Source: Gammaproteobacteria bacterium (lineage in GTDB: Bacteria > Pseudomonadota > Gammaproteobacteria > Halothiobacillales > Halothiobacillaceae). Taken from it: a DNA stretch of 22,171 nucleotides. The stretch lies in contig JARJMX020000034.1 in NCBI GenBank assembly GCA_029335925.2, forward strand, positions 1 to 22,171, read 5' to 3'. Shown here piece by piece: positions 1-10,096 of this stretch; positions within the stretch are counted from its first letter, which is position 1; each line of letters starts with the position of its first letter. A program made the translations under genes and the position numbers. Under the pieces are notes generated by a model. It did no database searches and had not been told where the DNA came from. It saw nothing but the letters and a program-made list of their open reading frames with translations.

Positions 1-346
1 CGCCGAAGAGGCCGAGGATGTAGTACTCGCCCTTCTGGATGCCGCGTTCCTTGAGATAGTCGCGCGAGAGGGCAAAGGCCATGGCGGTGATCAGTAGGAT
101 GAACAGCTTCATCACATCCGACATGGCATCGTTGATAACGCTCCCCTCAAAACTCAGGCGCTGCTCGGCGCTGGCTCCGAACCAGACAGCCACGAAGGTC
201 GCCGCCAGGGAAACCTGGCTGAGCCAGTAGGTGGCGTCACGGCGGCCATCGCGCAGGAAGGCATCGATCAGGAGGATCGCACAGGCCAGAGCCAGGAGAA
301 GGATTTCCGGCAGTACGGGCATCAGGTTGAGCGCATCAAGGGTCAT
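1..346 (-). CDS. nuoN: NADH-quinone oxidoreductase subunit N (partial, N-terminal 115 residues)
   Basis: This is the amino-terminal part of NuoN, an antiporter-like proton-pumping subunit of the complex I membrane arm. The gene is cut by the left window edge, so about a quarter of the usual ~480 residues is present. The start ATG lies at 346, 14 nt after the nuoM stop. The protein begins MTLDALNLMPVLPEILLLAL and shows hydrophobic segments at about residues 8-25 and 45-60, then a third around the MKLFILLITAMAFAL stretch, followed by SRDYLKERGIQKGEYYILGL, which is typical of NuoN/NDH-2 proteins just before the core antiporter fold. It is the last gene of the nuo operon, as in most bacteria with 14 nuo genes. 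No strong Shine-Dalgarno sequence is seen, so translation may be coupled to nuoM. Identity is confident from sequence style plus position; function is known from the family. Confidence 0.93.
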   Translation of the reverse strand, partial: MTLDALNLMPVLPEILLLALACAILLIDAFLRDGRRDATYWLSQVSLAATFVAVWFGASAEQRLSFEGSVINDAMSDVMKLFILLITAMAFALSRDYLKERGIQKGEYYILGLFG

Positions 347-360
347 GTCGGTACCAAAGC

Positions 361-1875
361 TCAAAGCTTGGATTGGGTGATGTGGTGAACGAGGTTGTCA
401 ATGCTGGCGTGCATGACATGGGCCAGCGGATCAGGCCACACGCCGAGCAGGATCACGAAGAAAGCCAGGCTCGCCATGATGAAGAATTCGCGGGCATTCA
501 CGTCTGGCATCCGAGCGACCTCGGCATGGCGCACCTCGCCGAAGATCACGCGCTTGACCATCCACAAGGTATAGGCCGCGCCAACGATTAGGGTCAGGGC
601 GGCAACGAAGGCGATCCAGAAATGAGCCTTGTAACTTGCAAGGATTACCATGAACTCGCCGACAAAGCCGGAGGTTCCAGGCAGACCGACATTGGCCATG
701 GCAAACAGCACGACGAAGGTCGCAAACCAGGGCATGCTGTTTACCACCCCGCCGTAGGCCGAAATCTCCCGGGTGTGCATGCGGTCATACAGTACGCCGA
801 TGGCGAGGAACATGGCGGCAGAGATGAAGCCGTGCGAGACCATCTGCATCATGGCCCCTTCGAGCGCGAGCGAAGCCCCGCCCTCGCCCACCGGGTTCTG
901 CATAATCATGAAGACGATGAACATCCCCAGGGTGACGAAGCCCATGTGCGAGATTGAGGAATAGGCCACTAGCTTTTTCATGTCGCTCTGCACCAGGGCG
1001 ACGAAACCAATGTACACGATTGCCACCAGCGACATGAGGATAATCAACCAGTCGAGTGCAGCGCTCGCATCCGGGGTGATGGGCAGGGAGAAGCGGATGA
1101 AGCCATAGCCGCCGATCTTCAGCATGATCGCTGCCAGGATCACTGAGCCGCCGGTCGGGGCCTCGACGTGCGCATCGGGCAGCCAGGTGTGCACCGGCCA
1201 CATCGGGATCTTGACCGCGAAGGCGATCAGGAAGGCAAGGAAGATCAGGGTCTGCTCGGTGGCATTGAGCGGCAAGGCGTGCATGTCCAGCACGCTGAAA
1301 CTGCCCGACTTGAAGTACATGTAGATCAGGGCGATCAGCATGAACACCGAGCCGAGGAAGGTGTAGAGGAAGAACTTCAGCGTCGCGTACACGCGGCGCG
1401 GACCGCCCCACATGCCGATCACAAGGTACATCGGGATCAGCATGCCCTCGAAGAAGAAGTAGAACAGAATGGCGTCGAGGGCGGCGAAGGTGCCGACCAT
1501 CATGCCTTCCATGATCAGGAAGGCCGCCATGTACTGGGCCACCTTCTCCTGGATGACCTCCCAGCCGGCCAGCACCACCAGCACGGTGGTGAAGGTCGTG
1601 AGCAGGATCAGCGGCATGGAAATGCCATCCACGCCGAGGAAATAATCAATGTGGAAGGTGGGGATCCAGGGGAGTCGCTCGACGAACTGCATGGATGCGG
1701 TCGAGGCGTCGAAGCCGAATGCGAGCGGCAGACTGAGGAGGAAGGTCATCAGACTGCCAAGCAGGCTGATGCGGCGAACGGCCTGCGGTGAGCGATCGCC
1801 AACCATCAGCACCAGCACGCCGCTGATGATGGGGAGCCAGACAAGCAGGCTAAGCAGGGGCCAATCGGCAAACAT
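361..1875 (-). CDS. nuoM: NADH-quinone oxidoreductase subunit M
   Basis: NuoM is one of three Mrp-antiporter-like subunits that pump protons in the complex I membrane arm. At 504 residues it has normal family length and is almost entirely transmembrane, with about 14 helices. The key charged residues are visible: Glu143 in FFEGMLIPMY (equivalent to the essential Glu144 of the E. coli protein), Lys222 in AVKIPMWPVHTWLPDAHVEA, and Lys253 in ILAAIMLKIGGYGF. The motif from about 220 to 260 is the family signature. The start ATG at 1875 gives the expected MFADWPLLSLLVWLP beginning. It follows nuoL after a 55-nt spacer, one of the larger gaps in the operon, which has only a weak GGA-type ribosome site and no obvious hairpin. 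No frameshift or odd composition was seen. Confidence 0.97.
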   Translation of the reverse strand: MFADWPLLSLLVWLPIISGVLVLMVGDRSPQAVRRISLLGSLMTFLLSLPLAFGFDASTASMQFVERLPWIPTFHIDYFLGVDGISMPLILLTTFTTVLVVLAGWEVIQEKVAQYMAAFLIMEGMMVGTFAALDAILFYFFFEGMLIPMYLVIGMWGGPRRVYATLKFFLYTFLGSVFMLIALIYMYFKSGSFSVLDMHALPLNATEQTLIFLAFLIAFAVKIPMWPVHTWLPDAHVEAPTGGSVILAAIMLKIGGYGFIRFSLPITPDASAALDWLIILMSLVAIVYIGFVALVQSDMKKLVAYSSISHMGFVTLGMFIVFMIMQNPVGEGGASLALEGAMMQMVSHGFISAAMFLAIGVLYDRMHTREISAYGGVVNSMPWFATFVVLFAMANVGLPGTSGFVGEFMVILASYKAHFWIAFVAALTLIVGAAYTLWMVKRVIFGEVRHAEVARMPDVNAREFFIMASLAFFVILLGVWPDPLAHVMHASIDNLVHHITQSKL

Positions 1876-1930
1876 CCAAGCGTCCTAGGTTCTTAGCGTT
1901 AGAGGAGTGATTGCGTCGGTCCCGGGCGCG

Positions 1931-3883
1931 TCAGAAGAACAGCGCCCAGGTCAGCATCACCAGCAGGGCCAGGATCATCACGAAAGCGTAATGATACATG
2001 AGCCCCGTCTGCATTAGCCGTGTTACGGCCGCCAAACGACCAATACTGTTGGCCGTACCATTGACCAGCAGACCGTCGATCAGCTTACTGTCCGACCATT
2101 GCCACAGGCCGCGGCCCAGGGCACGGCTGCCCGCGGCGAACACCGTATTGTTGAAATCATCAAAGCCATAGCCGCGCTTGAGCAGGCGGCTAAGCCAAGA
2201 AAAACGCTGCTCGGCTTGCTCGGCGATATGGCGATTCTTGAGGGTGATCAGCCAGGCCAAGCCGACGCCCGCGGCGGCAAGCCAGAAAGCAGGCGCCATC
2301 AAACCATGCAAGACAAAGGCAGCCGCGCCATGGAAAGAAGCCCCCATCACACCGAGTACATCATGTGACTCGGAAACATAGATGATGTCCTTGAACAGAT
2401 CACCAAACAACATCGAGTCCATCGCCACCCAGCCGATCATGACCGCCGGAACGGCGAGCACGATCAGTGGCCCGGTGACGACCCACGGCGACTCGTGTAG
2501 ATGCTCACGGGTGTGAGCATCCATGCGCTCCTGGCCAAAGAACACTAGGAAGAACATGCGGAAGGTGTAGAAGGCCGTGACGAATACACCAAGTAGCACC
2601 AGCCAGTAGGCTAGCCCCGCGCCCGGCAGGGTCGAGTGATGGATCGACTCGATGATCGCGTCCTTCGAGAAGAAGCCGGAGAAGCCGGGGAAGCCGATCA
2701 AGGCCAAGGCGCCAATCAGGAAAGTCCAGAAGGTGATCGGCATGTACTTGCGCAGCCCGCCCATCTTGCGGATATCCTGCTCATGGTGCATGGCGATGAT
2801 GACCGAGCCCGCGGCCAGGAACAGCAGGGCCTTGAAGAAGGCATGAGTCATCAGGTGAAAAATTGCCGCGGAGTAGGCCGAGGCACCAAGTGCGGCGGTC
2901 ATGTAACCAAGCTGGGACAGGGTGGAATAGGCCACCACCCGCTTGATGTCGTTGGCGACAATGCCCAAGAGACCCATAGAAAAAGCGGTGATGGCACCGA
3001 TGACCATGATGAAGGCGAGCGCAGCCTCGGACAACTCGTACATGGGCGATATGCGCGCCACCATGAAGATACCCGCAGTCACCATGGTCGCCGCGTGGAT
3101 CAGCGCGGAGATCGGGGTCGGGCCCTCCATAGAGTCCGGCAGCCAGACGTGCAGCGGGACCTGTGCGGACTTACCCATCGCACCGATGAACAGCAGGATG
3201 CAGATCACCGAGATCAGTGACCAGTCGATACCGGGGATCACCTGAATCTGAATCGCGGCAAGCGTATTGGCCTGCTCGAACACCTTGGCGTAGTCCAGGG
3301 TGCCGGTGTAGGCGAGGATCGCGGCGATGCCAAGCAGAAAGCCAAAGTCGCCCACCCGGTTGACGATAAAGGCCTTTAGGTTGGCGAAAATCGCACTCTC
3401 ACGCTTGTACCAGAAGCCGATCAGCAAGTAGGACACAAGGCCCACCGCCTCCCAGCCGAAGAACAGCTGCATGAAGTTGTTGCTCATCACCAGCATCAGC
3501 ATGGAGAAGGTGAAGAGCGAGATATAGCTGAAAAAACGCTGATAGCCCGGGTCGTCATGCATGTAGCCGATGGTGTAGATGTGCACCATCAGACTCACAC
3601 CGGTAACGATCACCATCATCACTGCGGTCAGGTTGTCGACCAGGAAACCGACCTCAAAGGTGAACAAGTCACTAGCCAGCCAAGTGTAGACCGCGCCGTT
3701 AAAGGCCGGCCCGCCGTCGAGCACATGGAACTTAAACGCAACCAGAGCAAGCACGAAGGCCACAGCGACACCGAGGATGGTGACACTATGCGCACCCGCG
3801 CGGCCGATCTGGCGGCCAAACAGACCGGCGATGATCGAGCCGATCAGCGGGGAGAGGACGATCCAGAGGTACAGGGTTTCCAT
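1931..3883 (-). CDS. nuoL: NADH-quinone oxidoreductase subunit L
   Basis: NuoL is the distal antiporter-like proton-pumping subunit of complex I and carries the long lateral helix that runs along the membrane arm. The 650 residues fit the family (about 610-680). Visible conserved features are Glu145 in FFGWEAVGLVSYLLIGFWY, Lys238 in AMGKSAQVPLHVWLPDSMEG, and the signature EGPTPISALIHAATMVTAGI at about residues 253-272. The carboxyl end has the expected amphipathic stretch (RGYGFDDFNNTVF) and a final hydrophobic anchor. The ATG at 3883 lies 5 nt after the nuoK stop, so translation is probably coupled. A single uninterrupted frame with neighbour-like codon use indicates an intact gene. Confidence 0.97.
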   Translation of the reverse strand: METLYLWIVLSPLIGSIIAGLFGRQIGRAGAHSVTILGVAVAFVLALVAFKFHVLDGGPAFNGAVYTWLASDLFTFEVGFLVDNLTAVMMVIVTGVSLMVHIYTIGYMHDDPGYQRFFSYISLFTFSMLMLVMSNNFMQLFFGWEAVGLVSYLLIGFWYKRESAIFANLKAFIVNRVGDFGFLLGIAAILAYTGTLDYAKVFEQANTLAAIQIQVIPGIDWSLISVICILLFIGAMGKSAQVPLHVWLPDSMEGPTPISALIHAATMVTAGIFMVARISPMYELSEAALAFIMVIGAITAFSMGLLGIVANDIKRVVAYSTLSQLGYMTAALGASAYSAAIFHLMTHAFFKALLFLAAGSVIIAMHHEQDIRKMGGLRKYMPITFWTFLIGALALIGFPGFSGFFSKDAIIESIHHSTLPGAGLAYWLVLLGVFVTAFYTFRMFFLVFFGQERMDAHTREHLHESPWVVTGPLIVLAVPAVMIGWVAMDSMLFGDLFKDIIYVSESHDVLGVMGASFHGAAAFVLHGLMAPAFWLAAAGVGLAWLITLKNRHIAEQAEQRFSWLSRLLKRGYGFDDFNNTVFAAGSRALGRGLWQWSDSKLIDGLLVNGTANSIGRLAAVTRLMQTGLMYHYAFVMILALLVMLTWALFF

Positions 3884-3888
3884 GCGTG

Positions 3889-4194
3889 TTAGCCCTTCAC
3901 GCTGTCGAGATCAGATACGTTGATGCTGCGGCGATTGCGGAACAGCACAACCAGGATGGCGAGGCCAATCGCGGCCTCGGCAGCGGCCACGGTCAGGATG
4001 AAGAACACGAAGGCTTGCCCTGCCGTATCACCCAGAAAGTGGGAGAAGCCGACAAAGTTGATGTTCACCGCCAGCAGCATCAGCTCGATGCTCATCAGCA
4101 GGATCAGCACATTCTTGCGGTTGAGGAAGATTCCGGCGAGAGAGACTCCGAACAGGACAGCGCCAAAGATCAGCACATCAGACAGGGCGATCAT
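3889..4194 (-). CDS. nuoK: NADH-quinone oxidoreductase subunit K
   Basis: NuoK is a small three-helix membrane subunit of complex I. It links the quinone-site end to the antiporter subunits through buried carboxylates. The 101 residues match the family. Both functional glutamates are present: Glu37 in [17 protein letters not shown] and Glu73 in [15 protein letters not shown], corresponding to Glu36 and Glu72 of E. coli. The start ATG overlaps the nuoJ stop in an ATGA arrangement (4191-4194), the classic sign of translational coupling. It sits between nuoJ and nuoL in canonical operon order, and nothing unusual is seen. Confidence 0.98.
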   Translation of the reverse strand: MIALSDVLIFGAVLFGVSLAGIFLNRKNVLILLMSIELMLLAVNINFVGFSHFLGDTAGQAFVFFILTVAAAEAAIGLAILVVLFRNRRSINVSDLDSVKG

Positions 4195-4823
4195 GCGCCT
4201 TCTCCTTTATTCATAGCCTGCACACGGCTCTCAACAGGCATTTTGACTATGCGGATACGATCCTCGCGGCGCACCTTGACTTGCGCGGCAGCCTCTTGGT
4301 ACTTCACACCGGGACGGCGACGCAGAGTGAGCATGATGGCGGCAACCATGGCCACCAACAGGATCACGGACGCGATCTCGAACGGATAGACATAGATGGT
4401 GTACAGCACGCCACCCAGTTCAGCCGTATTGCTGTAATCCGCAGGCTTCGGCACAGGCTGAGGATAGATGTCCAGACCAAACAGCTTCGGCCCCAGCACT
4501 AGGGACATCTCGACGATCATCACCACGGCCACGGCGGCACCGATGGGCAGGAAGCGAACGAAGCCCTCGCGCATGAGAGCGGTGTTGATGTCCAGCATCA
4601 TCACTACGAACAGGAACATGACCATCACCGCCCCGACGTAGACCAAGATCAGCACGATGCTAAGGAACTCGGCCTCTAGCAACAGCCACACCAGCGCGGT
4701 GCTGAAGAAGGTCAGGATCAGGTACAGCGCGGCATGCACGGGGTTGCGCGTGGTCACCATGCGGAAAGCGGAGAGCACCGACACCGAGGTGAAGATGAAG
4801 AACAATAGCTTAACGAAGCTCAT
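4191..4823 (-). CDS. nuoJ: NADH-quinone oxidoreductase subunit J
   Basis: NuoJ is a five-helix membrane subunit of complex I near the interface with the peripheral arm; its third helix is implicated in coupling quinone reduction to pumping. The 210 residues are close to the family norm (about 165-220). The conserved stretch [19 protein letters not shown] lies at about residues 62-80, preceded by [12 protein letters not shown]. The start [20 protein letters not shown] is typical. The C-terminal tail after about residue 165 is hydrophilic and rich in Arg and Lys, and poorly conserved in the family. It overlaps nuoK by 4 nt and follows nuoI after a 41-nt gap. Confidence 0.97.
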   Translation of the reverse strand: MSFVKLLFFIFTSVSVLSAFRMVTTRNPVHAALYLILTFFSTALVWLLLEAEFLSIVLILVYVGAVMVMFLFVVMMLDINTALMREGFVRFLPIGAAVAVVMIVEMSLVLGPKLFGLDIYPQPVPKPADYSNTAELGGVLYTIYVYPFEIASVILLVAMVAAIMLTLRRRPGVKYQEAAAQVKVRREDRIRIVKMPVESRVQAMNKGEGA

Positions 4824-4864
4824 AGCCAGAAACCTGTCATTGCGGGCCTGTCATGACCAGCCGG

Positions 4865-5362
4865 TCAGCGGTAACGCGCATCGGCCAGACGATCTGCCGC
4901 GATCTGCGCCTCGTACTTGTCACCCATGGCCAAGAGCTTGTCCTTGGTCATGATCTGCTCGCCGCGCGCCTCGAAGTGGTACTCGAACACGCGGGTCTCG
5001 ACAATCGCGTCCACCGGGCAGGCCTCCTCACAGAAGCCGCAGTAGATGCACTTGAACAGGTCGATGTCGTAGCGCGTGGTGCGGCGAGTACCGTCCTCGC
5101 GCTGTTCGGATTCGATGGTGATGGCCAGGGCAGGACAGACCGCTTCGCACAGCTTGCACGCGATGCAGCGCTCCTCGCCGTTGGCGTAGCGGCGCTGAGC
5201 ATGCAGACCACGGAAGCGCGGCGACATCGGGGTCTTTTCCTCCGGGTACTGCACGGTGAACTTGCGGGCGAACAAATAGCGCCCGGTCAGCTTCATCCCC
5301 AGCAGCAGCTCCCACAGGAACCAGGTCTTGATGAATTGTTTAATGGCGTTCATGGCGTTCAT
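4865..5362 (-). CDS. nuoI: NADH-quinone oxidoreductase subunit I (2x[4Fe-4S] ferredoxin-like)
   Basis: NuoI is the peripheral-arm subunit carrying clusters N6a and N6b, passing electrons from NuoG to NuoB. It has two ferredoxin motifs: [12 protein letters not shown] with Cys66, 69, 72 and 76, and [12 protein letters not shown] with Cys105, 108, 111 and 115. The amino end has the usual amphipathic membrane-contact helix ([20 protein letters not shown]). The start was set at the ATG at 5362 (165 residues) because GGAG lies 8 nt upstream. A second in-frame ATG at 5353 would give 162 residues with a worse spacing. The frame stays open upstream to an ATG at 5416, but that would overlap nuoH and add a non-conserved leader. 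It lies 13 nt after nuoH. Confidence 0.96.
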   Translation of the reverse strand: MNAMNAIKQFIKTWFLWELLLGMKLTGRYLFARKFTVQYPEEKTPMSPRFRGLHAQRRYANGEERCIACKLCEAVCPALAITIESEQREDGTRRTTRYDIDLFKCIYCGFCEEACPVDAIVETRVFEYHFEARGEQIMTKDKLLAMGDKYEAQIAADRLADARYR

Positions 5363-5375
5363 GGGCAAGGCTCCA

Positions 5376-6431
5376 TTACGCAAACCAGGGGCCAAGCTTG
5401 AAGTACACGGCCACACCCTCGACCACGATCCACAGGATCGTCAGTGGGATGAAGACTTTCCAGCCCAGGCGCATGATCTGGTCATAGCGGTAGCGCGGGA
5501 AAGTGGCGCGGAACCATAGGAAGAGGAACAACAGGATGGCCACTTTGGCGAACATCCAAAAGATGCCCGGCACCCAAGCAAAGGCCGCATCCAGAAAAGT
5601 CCCTTGGAATGGGGAGAGCCAACCGCCAAGGAACATAATGGCCGTGAGTGCCGAGATCAGGATCATGTTGGCATACTCGGCCAGCATAAAGATGGCGAAG
5701 GCCATGCCGGAATATTCGACGTGAAAACCCGCGACGATCTCGGATTCGCCCTCGGCGATGTCGAACGGGGCGCGGTTGGTCTCAGCCACGCCGGAGATGA
5801 AGTAGACCAGAAACATCGGCAACAGCGGCAGCCAGTACCAGTGTAAGATGCTGCCGTCCTGAGCGCGCACGATCTCCTGCAGATTGAGGCTCTTGCTCGC
5901 CATCAGCACGCCGACCAGGGCAAAGCCCATGGCAAGCTCATAGGCAATCTTGTGTGCCGCTGAACGCATGCCGCCGAGCAGGGCATATTTGGAGTTGGAA
6001 GCCCAGCCGGCGAGGATGACACCATAGACGCCCGCAGCGCCGACCGCGAGCACGTACAAGAGCCCCGCATTGACGTCGGCGACCACCCAGCCGTCATCGA
6101 AGGGTACAACGGCCCAGGCCACCAGCGCAGCAATGAGGATGATGATTGGCGAGGCCAAGAAGATGAACTTGTTCGCCCGGCTTGGAACGATGATTTCCTT
6201 AAACACCAACTTGAACATGTCGGCCAGCGGCTGCAGGACACCGCGGGGGCCGACCCGGTTCGGGCCGATGCGCACCTGCATATAGCCGATCACCTTGCGC
6301 TCGGCCAAGGTCAGGTAGGCGACCGCGCCGGTCAACAGCAGGATGATCAGCAGGGCCTGGATCAGGATCAAGACGATCGGCTGCATGCCCTCGGGAAAGA
6401 GGTTCAACAGTGGGGAGAGAAACTCGGCCAT
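5376..6431 (-). CDS. nuoH: NADH-quinone oxidoreductase subunit H
   Basis: NuoH is the membrane subunit that forms the quinone-access chamber together with NuoD and NuoB. It has 351 residues and about eight helices. Two signatures are clear: [20 protein letters not shown] at about 43-62, followed by [17 protein letters not shown], and the quinone-loop motif [20 protein letters not shown] at about 216-235, with its cluster of acidic residues. The start ATG at 6431 is 3 nt past the nuoG stop. Length and motifs match known family members and the frame is clean. Its place between nuoG and nuoI is the standard order. Confidence 0.98.
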   Translation of the reverse strand: MAEFLSPLLNLFPEGMQPIVLILIQALLIILLLTGAVAYLTLAERKVIGYMQVRIGPNRVGPRGVLQPLADMFKLVFKEIIVPSRANKFIFLASPIIILIAALVAWAVVPFDDGWVVADVNAGLLYVLAVGAAGVYGVILAGWASNSKYALLGGMRSAAHKIAYELAMGFALVGVLMASKSLNLQEIVRAQDGSILHWYWLPLLPMFLVYFISGVAETNRAPFDIAEGESEIVAGFHVEYSGMAFAIFMLAEYANMILISALTAIMFLGGWLSPFQGTFLDAAFAWVPGIFWMFAKVAILLFLFLWFRATFPRYRYDQIMRLGWKVFIPLTILWIVVEGVAVYFKLGPWFA

Positions 6432-6434
6432 CGT

Positions 6435-8789
6435 TTACACCTTGCGAACCTGAACGTGGAGGGCATCGCCAAGAGCGGCGGTCTGGGCCACGCCGTAGGG
6501 GATCCATGCACATCCCGCGGGAATGCCTTCATCCGCCTGCACGGCCAGGGTGATCTGGGCATCACCGGCGGCGATGAGGGCCGTATCCGTCAGCCCAAGT
6601 CGCGCGATCTCATCGGGATGCAGACGCACGACCACGTTGCTCCCCTCAAAAGTTGCCTGCAGAGCCGACGAGCGACGTACCAAGGCATCCGAGGCATACA
6701 GGGCGACGCCGCCAATGCGCTGCATGCCTTCTTCGCTTGCCGCCTGGGCGGAGGGGGCCACGTCAAGGAGCGCAAGGCGCTGATCAAGCGCCACGTCTTG
6801 GCAGAGTGTGCGCAGTTCGTCACGTACCTCTTCCGAGGACAGGTAGTCGAATCCTTCAAGGTTCGCCAGATTACCGAGCACACGCAGCACCTTCCAGCCC
6901 GGGCGGGTCTCGCCCGGCAAACGAGCCACACCGCGCATCCCCTGCCAGCGTCCTTCGGTGTTGACGTAGGTGCCGGAAGTTTCGGCAAAGGCCGCAATCG
7001 GCAGAATCACGTGGGCGTAAGACTGCATGGCGGCGGTCATGAACGGCGAGAGCACGACATTGCACTCGGCCTGGGCCAGCACCTTGAGCGCGGCCTCTCC
7101 CGCCAAGCTGTCATGTTCAGGCTCAACGCCAACCAGCAGGTAAGCCTTGCCAGCGTTAGCAAGCATGGCCATCGCGTGCAGACCGGATACGCCTGCGGCC
7201 TTCCCGCCCGGCAGGCGGTGGGGCACGGCCCCGGCCAGCCACGCGCCGGCGCTGTTGCCACTGGCGGCGAACTCGCCCAGCGTGGCGCCCGCAGCCGCCG
7301 AGATCGCTCGAGCAAGCTGGCGCAGCACGGCGAGGTCAGGATGGGCCTGGGCAAGCGCACCAAGGTAGATGCCAGCACGCTTGGCCTGTTTGAGGGAGGC
7401 GGCCACAGCTTTGTGGCGATCACTGACTTCGGCCTGAGCAACGAGGGTCGCGAGCGCGCCGCCTAGTCCGTCCGCCCCGAGCGCGGCAAGAATGGCGGCG
7501 AGGTCGTTGACCATGCCGACATTGCCGGAGGCGAGCTGCTCAAACGCCTCGAAGGTCTGCGGCAACACGGCCGGATTGACAAAGGAGACCTTGGCACCGG
7601 CGAGGGCGGCTTTGCGCAGACGCTGAGCCAGCAAGGGTTGCTCGTGACGAATGTGGCTGCCGATCACCAGCACGGCCTGCTGGTGATCGAGTTCGGCGAC
7701 ATCATGGCCGAGCCAGGGCATGACAGGCAGGGCGTCCTGATCACGGAAGTCACGCTGGCGCAGGCGGTGGTCGATATTAGACGAACCCAGGCCGCGGGTT
7801 AGCTTCTGCGCAAGGTAGATTTCCTCGAGCGTGCTGTGCGGGGCCACGAGGGTACACAGCGCGCTGCCTGCGGCTTTAAGGCCGCGAGCGGCGATCTCCA
7901 GCGCCTCCTCCCAGCTCGCCTCACGCCAGCCAGCCTCGACACGCACCATTGGGCGAGTCAGACGATCGCCTGCCGTCAGACCCATGTAGCTGAAGCGATC
8001 GCGGTCGGACAGCCAGACCTCGTTGATCGCCTCATTCTCGCGCGGGACCACGCGCATGACCTTGCCATCTCGAGTGTGGACGTAGATGTTGGAGCCTAGG
8101 CCATCGTGCGGGGCGATGGCCGCATGCTGGATCAGCTCCCAGGGACGGAAGGTATAGCGCGACGGCTTGGCGGTCAGGGCGCCGACCGGACACAGGTCGA
8201 TGACGTTACCGGAGATCTCCGAAGTCACCGCCTTGGCGACGTAGGTGCCGATCTCCATGTGCTCGCTTCGACCGGTCGCACCTAGCTCGCGCAGGCCCGC
8301 GATCTCCTCACCGAAACGCACGCAGCGGGTGCAGTGGATGCAGCGGGTCATGTCGGTGGCAATCAGCGGACCGATGTCCTTGTCCTTCACCACGCGCTTG
8401 GTCTCAGAGTACTGACCGACGCCGTCGCCATAGCCCATAGCGACGTCCTGCAGCTCGCACTCCCCACCCTGATCGCAGATCGGGCAATCCAGCGGGTGGT
8501 TAATGAGCAAAAACTCCATGGTCGCGCGCTGGGCGGCAATGGCCTTGGGTGACTTGGTGAATACGCGCATGCCTTCGGAGATCGGCGTAGCGCAGGCGGG
8601 CAAGGGCTTAGGCGCGCGCTCGACCTCAACCAGACACATGCGGCAACTCGCCGCTACGGACAGCTTGCGGTGGTAACAGAAACGCGGGATGTGGATGCCG
8701 GCTGCGTCGGTGACTTCGATCAGCATGTCACCTTGGCGCCCATGCAGCTTCCGACCATCGACCTCGATGGTGATCAGATCGTCGCTCAT
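6435..8789 (-). CDS. nuoG: NADH-quinone oxidoreductase subunit G
   Basis: NuoG is the large iron-sulfur subunit of the NADH-dehydrogenase module and wires NuoF to NuoI. The N-terminal ferredoxin domain shows N1b ligands Cys38, 49, 52 and 66. The N5 motif has His98, Cys102, 105 and 111 (NHPLDCPICDQGGEC). The N4 motif has Cys150, 153, 156 and 200 (CIHCTRC ... DLCPVGAL). The rest is a molybdopterin-oxidoreductase-like scaffold that carries no cofactor in this family. The off-path cluster N7 cysteines found in the enteric protein are absent, since there is no Cys in about residues 201-290. At 784 residues it is shorter than the ~908 of E. coli but normal for many other proteobacteria. It follows nuoF after 20 nt. 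Confidence 0.97.
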   Translation of the reverse strand: MSDDLITIEVDGRKLHGRQGDMLIEVTDAAGIHIPRFCYHRKLSVAASCRMCLVEVERAPKPLPACATPISEGMRVFTKSPKAIAAQRATMEFLLINHPLDCPICDQGGECELQDVAMGYGDGVGQYSETKRVVKDKDIGPLIATDMTRCIHCTRCVRFGEEIAGLRELGATGRSEHMEIGTYVAKAVTSEISGNVIDLCPVGALTAKPSRYTFRPWELIQHAAIAPHDGLGSNIYVHTRDGKVMRVVPRENEAINEVWLSDRDRFSYMGLTAGDRLTRPMVRVEAGWREASWEEALEIAARGLKAAGSALCTLVAPHSTLEEIYLAQKLTRGLGSSNIDHRLRQRDFRDQDALPVMPWLGHDVAELDHQQAVLVIGSHIRHEQPLLAQRLRKAALAGAKVSFVNPAVLPQTFEAFEQLASGNVGMVNDLAAILAALGADGLGGALATLVAQAEVSDRHKAVAASLKQAKRAGIYLGALAQAHPDLAVLRQLARAISAAAGATLGEFAASGNSAGAWLAGAVPHRLPGGKAAGVSGLHAMAMLANAGKAYLLVGVEPEHDSLAGEAALKVLAQAECNVVLSPFMTAAMQSYAHVILPIAAFAETSGTYVNTEGRWQGMRGVARLPGETRPGWKVLRVLGNLANLEGFDYLSSEEVRDELRTLCQDVALDQRLALLDVAPSAQAASEEGMQRIGGVALYASDALVRRSSALQATFEGSNVVVRLHPDEIARLGLTDTALIAAGDAQITLAVQADEGIPAGCAWIPYGVAQTAALGDALHVQVRKV

Positions 8790-8809
8790 TCTCAGGATCC
8801 TTGCGGCCT

Positions 8810-10093
8810 TCAGCGGCTCATGGCATCGACCATACTATGGCCGTGCTTGATGTAATACTCGAATTCGTGACGGAAGTGCTTGAGGAAGCTGCGCACCGGC
8901 ATGGCCGCGGCATCGCCCAGGGCACAGATGGTGCGCCCCTCGATTTTGCTCGCCACATCATCCAGACGCTTGAGGTCCTCCATCGTGCCCTTACCCTCGA
9001 CGATGCGGTTGAGCATGCGGTACAGCCAGCCCGTACCCTCACGGCAGGGCGTGCACTGCCCGCAAGACTCGGAATAGTAGAAGCGCGAGATGCGGCGCAA
9101 GGCCTTGACCATGCAGGTGGAATCGTCCATCACAATCAAGCCTCCGGAGCCGAGGTAGCTTCCTGCCTTGGCAATGGAGTCATAATCCATATTGACCTGC
9201 ATCATGACCTCCCCTGGAACGACGGGCACAGAGGAGCCCCCTGGAATGACGGCCTTGAGCTTACGACCATGGCGCACCCCACCGGCCATCTCCAGCAGCT
9301 TGGCAAACGGGGTGCCCATCGGGATCTCGAACACCCCCGGGTTGTTGACATGCCCAGAGACGGAGAACAGCTTGACCCCCCCACTATTGGGCACCCCAAG
9401 GTCGGCGAACCACTTGCCGCCGTTGCGCATGATCGCCGGCACGGAGGACAGGGTTTCGGTATTGTTGATCGTGGTCGGCCGACCGTACAGGCCGAAGTTG
9501 GCCGGGAACGGCGGTTTGAAGCGCGGCTGCCCCTTCTTGCCCTCCAGCGATTCGAGCAACGCGGTCTCCTCGCCGCAGATATAGGCACCAGCACCGAGCG
9601 AACTGTAAATATCCATGTCAATGCCGGAGCCAAGGATGTTTTTGCCCAGCAGCCCCGCCGCATAAGCTTCCTTAAGCGCCTGCTCGAAACGCTGGAACGG
9701 CAAATCGCCAAATTCTCCGCGCATGTAGTTGTAGCCGACGGTGGCACCGATGGTGTAGCCGGCAATCGCCATACCCTCGATCAGGGCATGCGGGTTGTTA
9801 AGCAGGATCTGACGATCCTTGGCCGTCCCTGGCTCGGACTCGTCCGAGTTGCAGACGATGTATTTCTGTCCCGGAGCATTACGCGGCATGAAGCTCCACT
9901 TCAACCCGGTGGGGAAGCCCGCTCCACCGCGACCACGCAGATTGGAGACCTTGAGTTCCTCGATGATGAGCGCAGGGTCGGTCTTCTCAGCCAAGATCTT
10001 GCGCCAGGCCTGGTAGCCGCCGGTCTTAAGGTAGCTCTCAAGAGTCCATGGCTGGTCGAACTGGCGAGTTGCAAAGCAAACCTGAACGGTCAT
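8810..10093 (-). CDS. nuoF: NADH-quinone oxidoreductase subunit F (FMN/NADH-binding)
   Basis: NuoF binds NADH, FMN and cluster N3, and is the electron entry point of complex I. The glycine-rich nucleotide motif [15 protein letters not shown] is at about residues 52-66, with [10 protein letters not shown] at 81-90 and [17 protein letters not shown] at about 169-185. The N3 cluster ligands are Cys344, 347 and 350 in [14 protein letters not shown] plus Cys390. The 427 residues match the family. The start ATG at 10093 gives a short leader (MTVQ) before the conserved [18 protein letters not shown] and lies 3 nt from the nuoE stop. No disruption was seen. Confidence 0.98.
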   Translation of the reverse strand: MTVQVCFATRQFDQPWTLESYLKTGGYQAWRKILAEKTDPALIIEELKVSNLRGRGGAGFPTGLKWSFMPRNAPGQKYIVCNSDESEPGTAKDRQILLNNPHALIEGMAIAGYTIGATVGYNYMRGEFGDLPFQRFEQALKEAYAAGLLGKNILGSGIDMDIYSSLGAGAYICGEETALLESLEGKKGQPRFKPPFPANFGLYGRPTTINNTETLSSVPAIMRNGGKWFADLGVPNSGGVKLFSVSGHVNNPGVFEIPMGTPFAKLLEMAGGVRHGRKLKAVIPGGSSVPVVPGEVMMQVNMDYDSIAKAGSYLGSGGLIVMDDSTCMVKALRRISRFYYSESCGQCTPCREGTGWLYRMLNRIVEGKGTMEDLKRLDDVASKIEGRTICALGDAAAMPVRSFLKHFRHEFEYYIKHGHSMVDAMSR

Positions 10094-10096
10094 GGT

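Noticed and set aside
4833..4854. 8-bp direct repeat CCTGTCAT with 14-nt spacing between nuoJ and nuoI
   Set aside because: It is too short and isolated to be a regulatory or mobile signature, and is probably chance or a small local duplication.
9210..9255. Repeated CCCTGGAAYGACGG-like words inside nuoF
   Set aside because: They encode the conserved [12 protein letters not shown] region of NuoF. The repeat reflects similar residues (PGG/PGE with Ser/Val) and is not a separate element.
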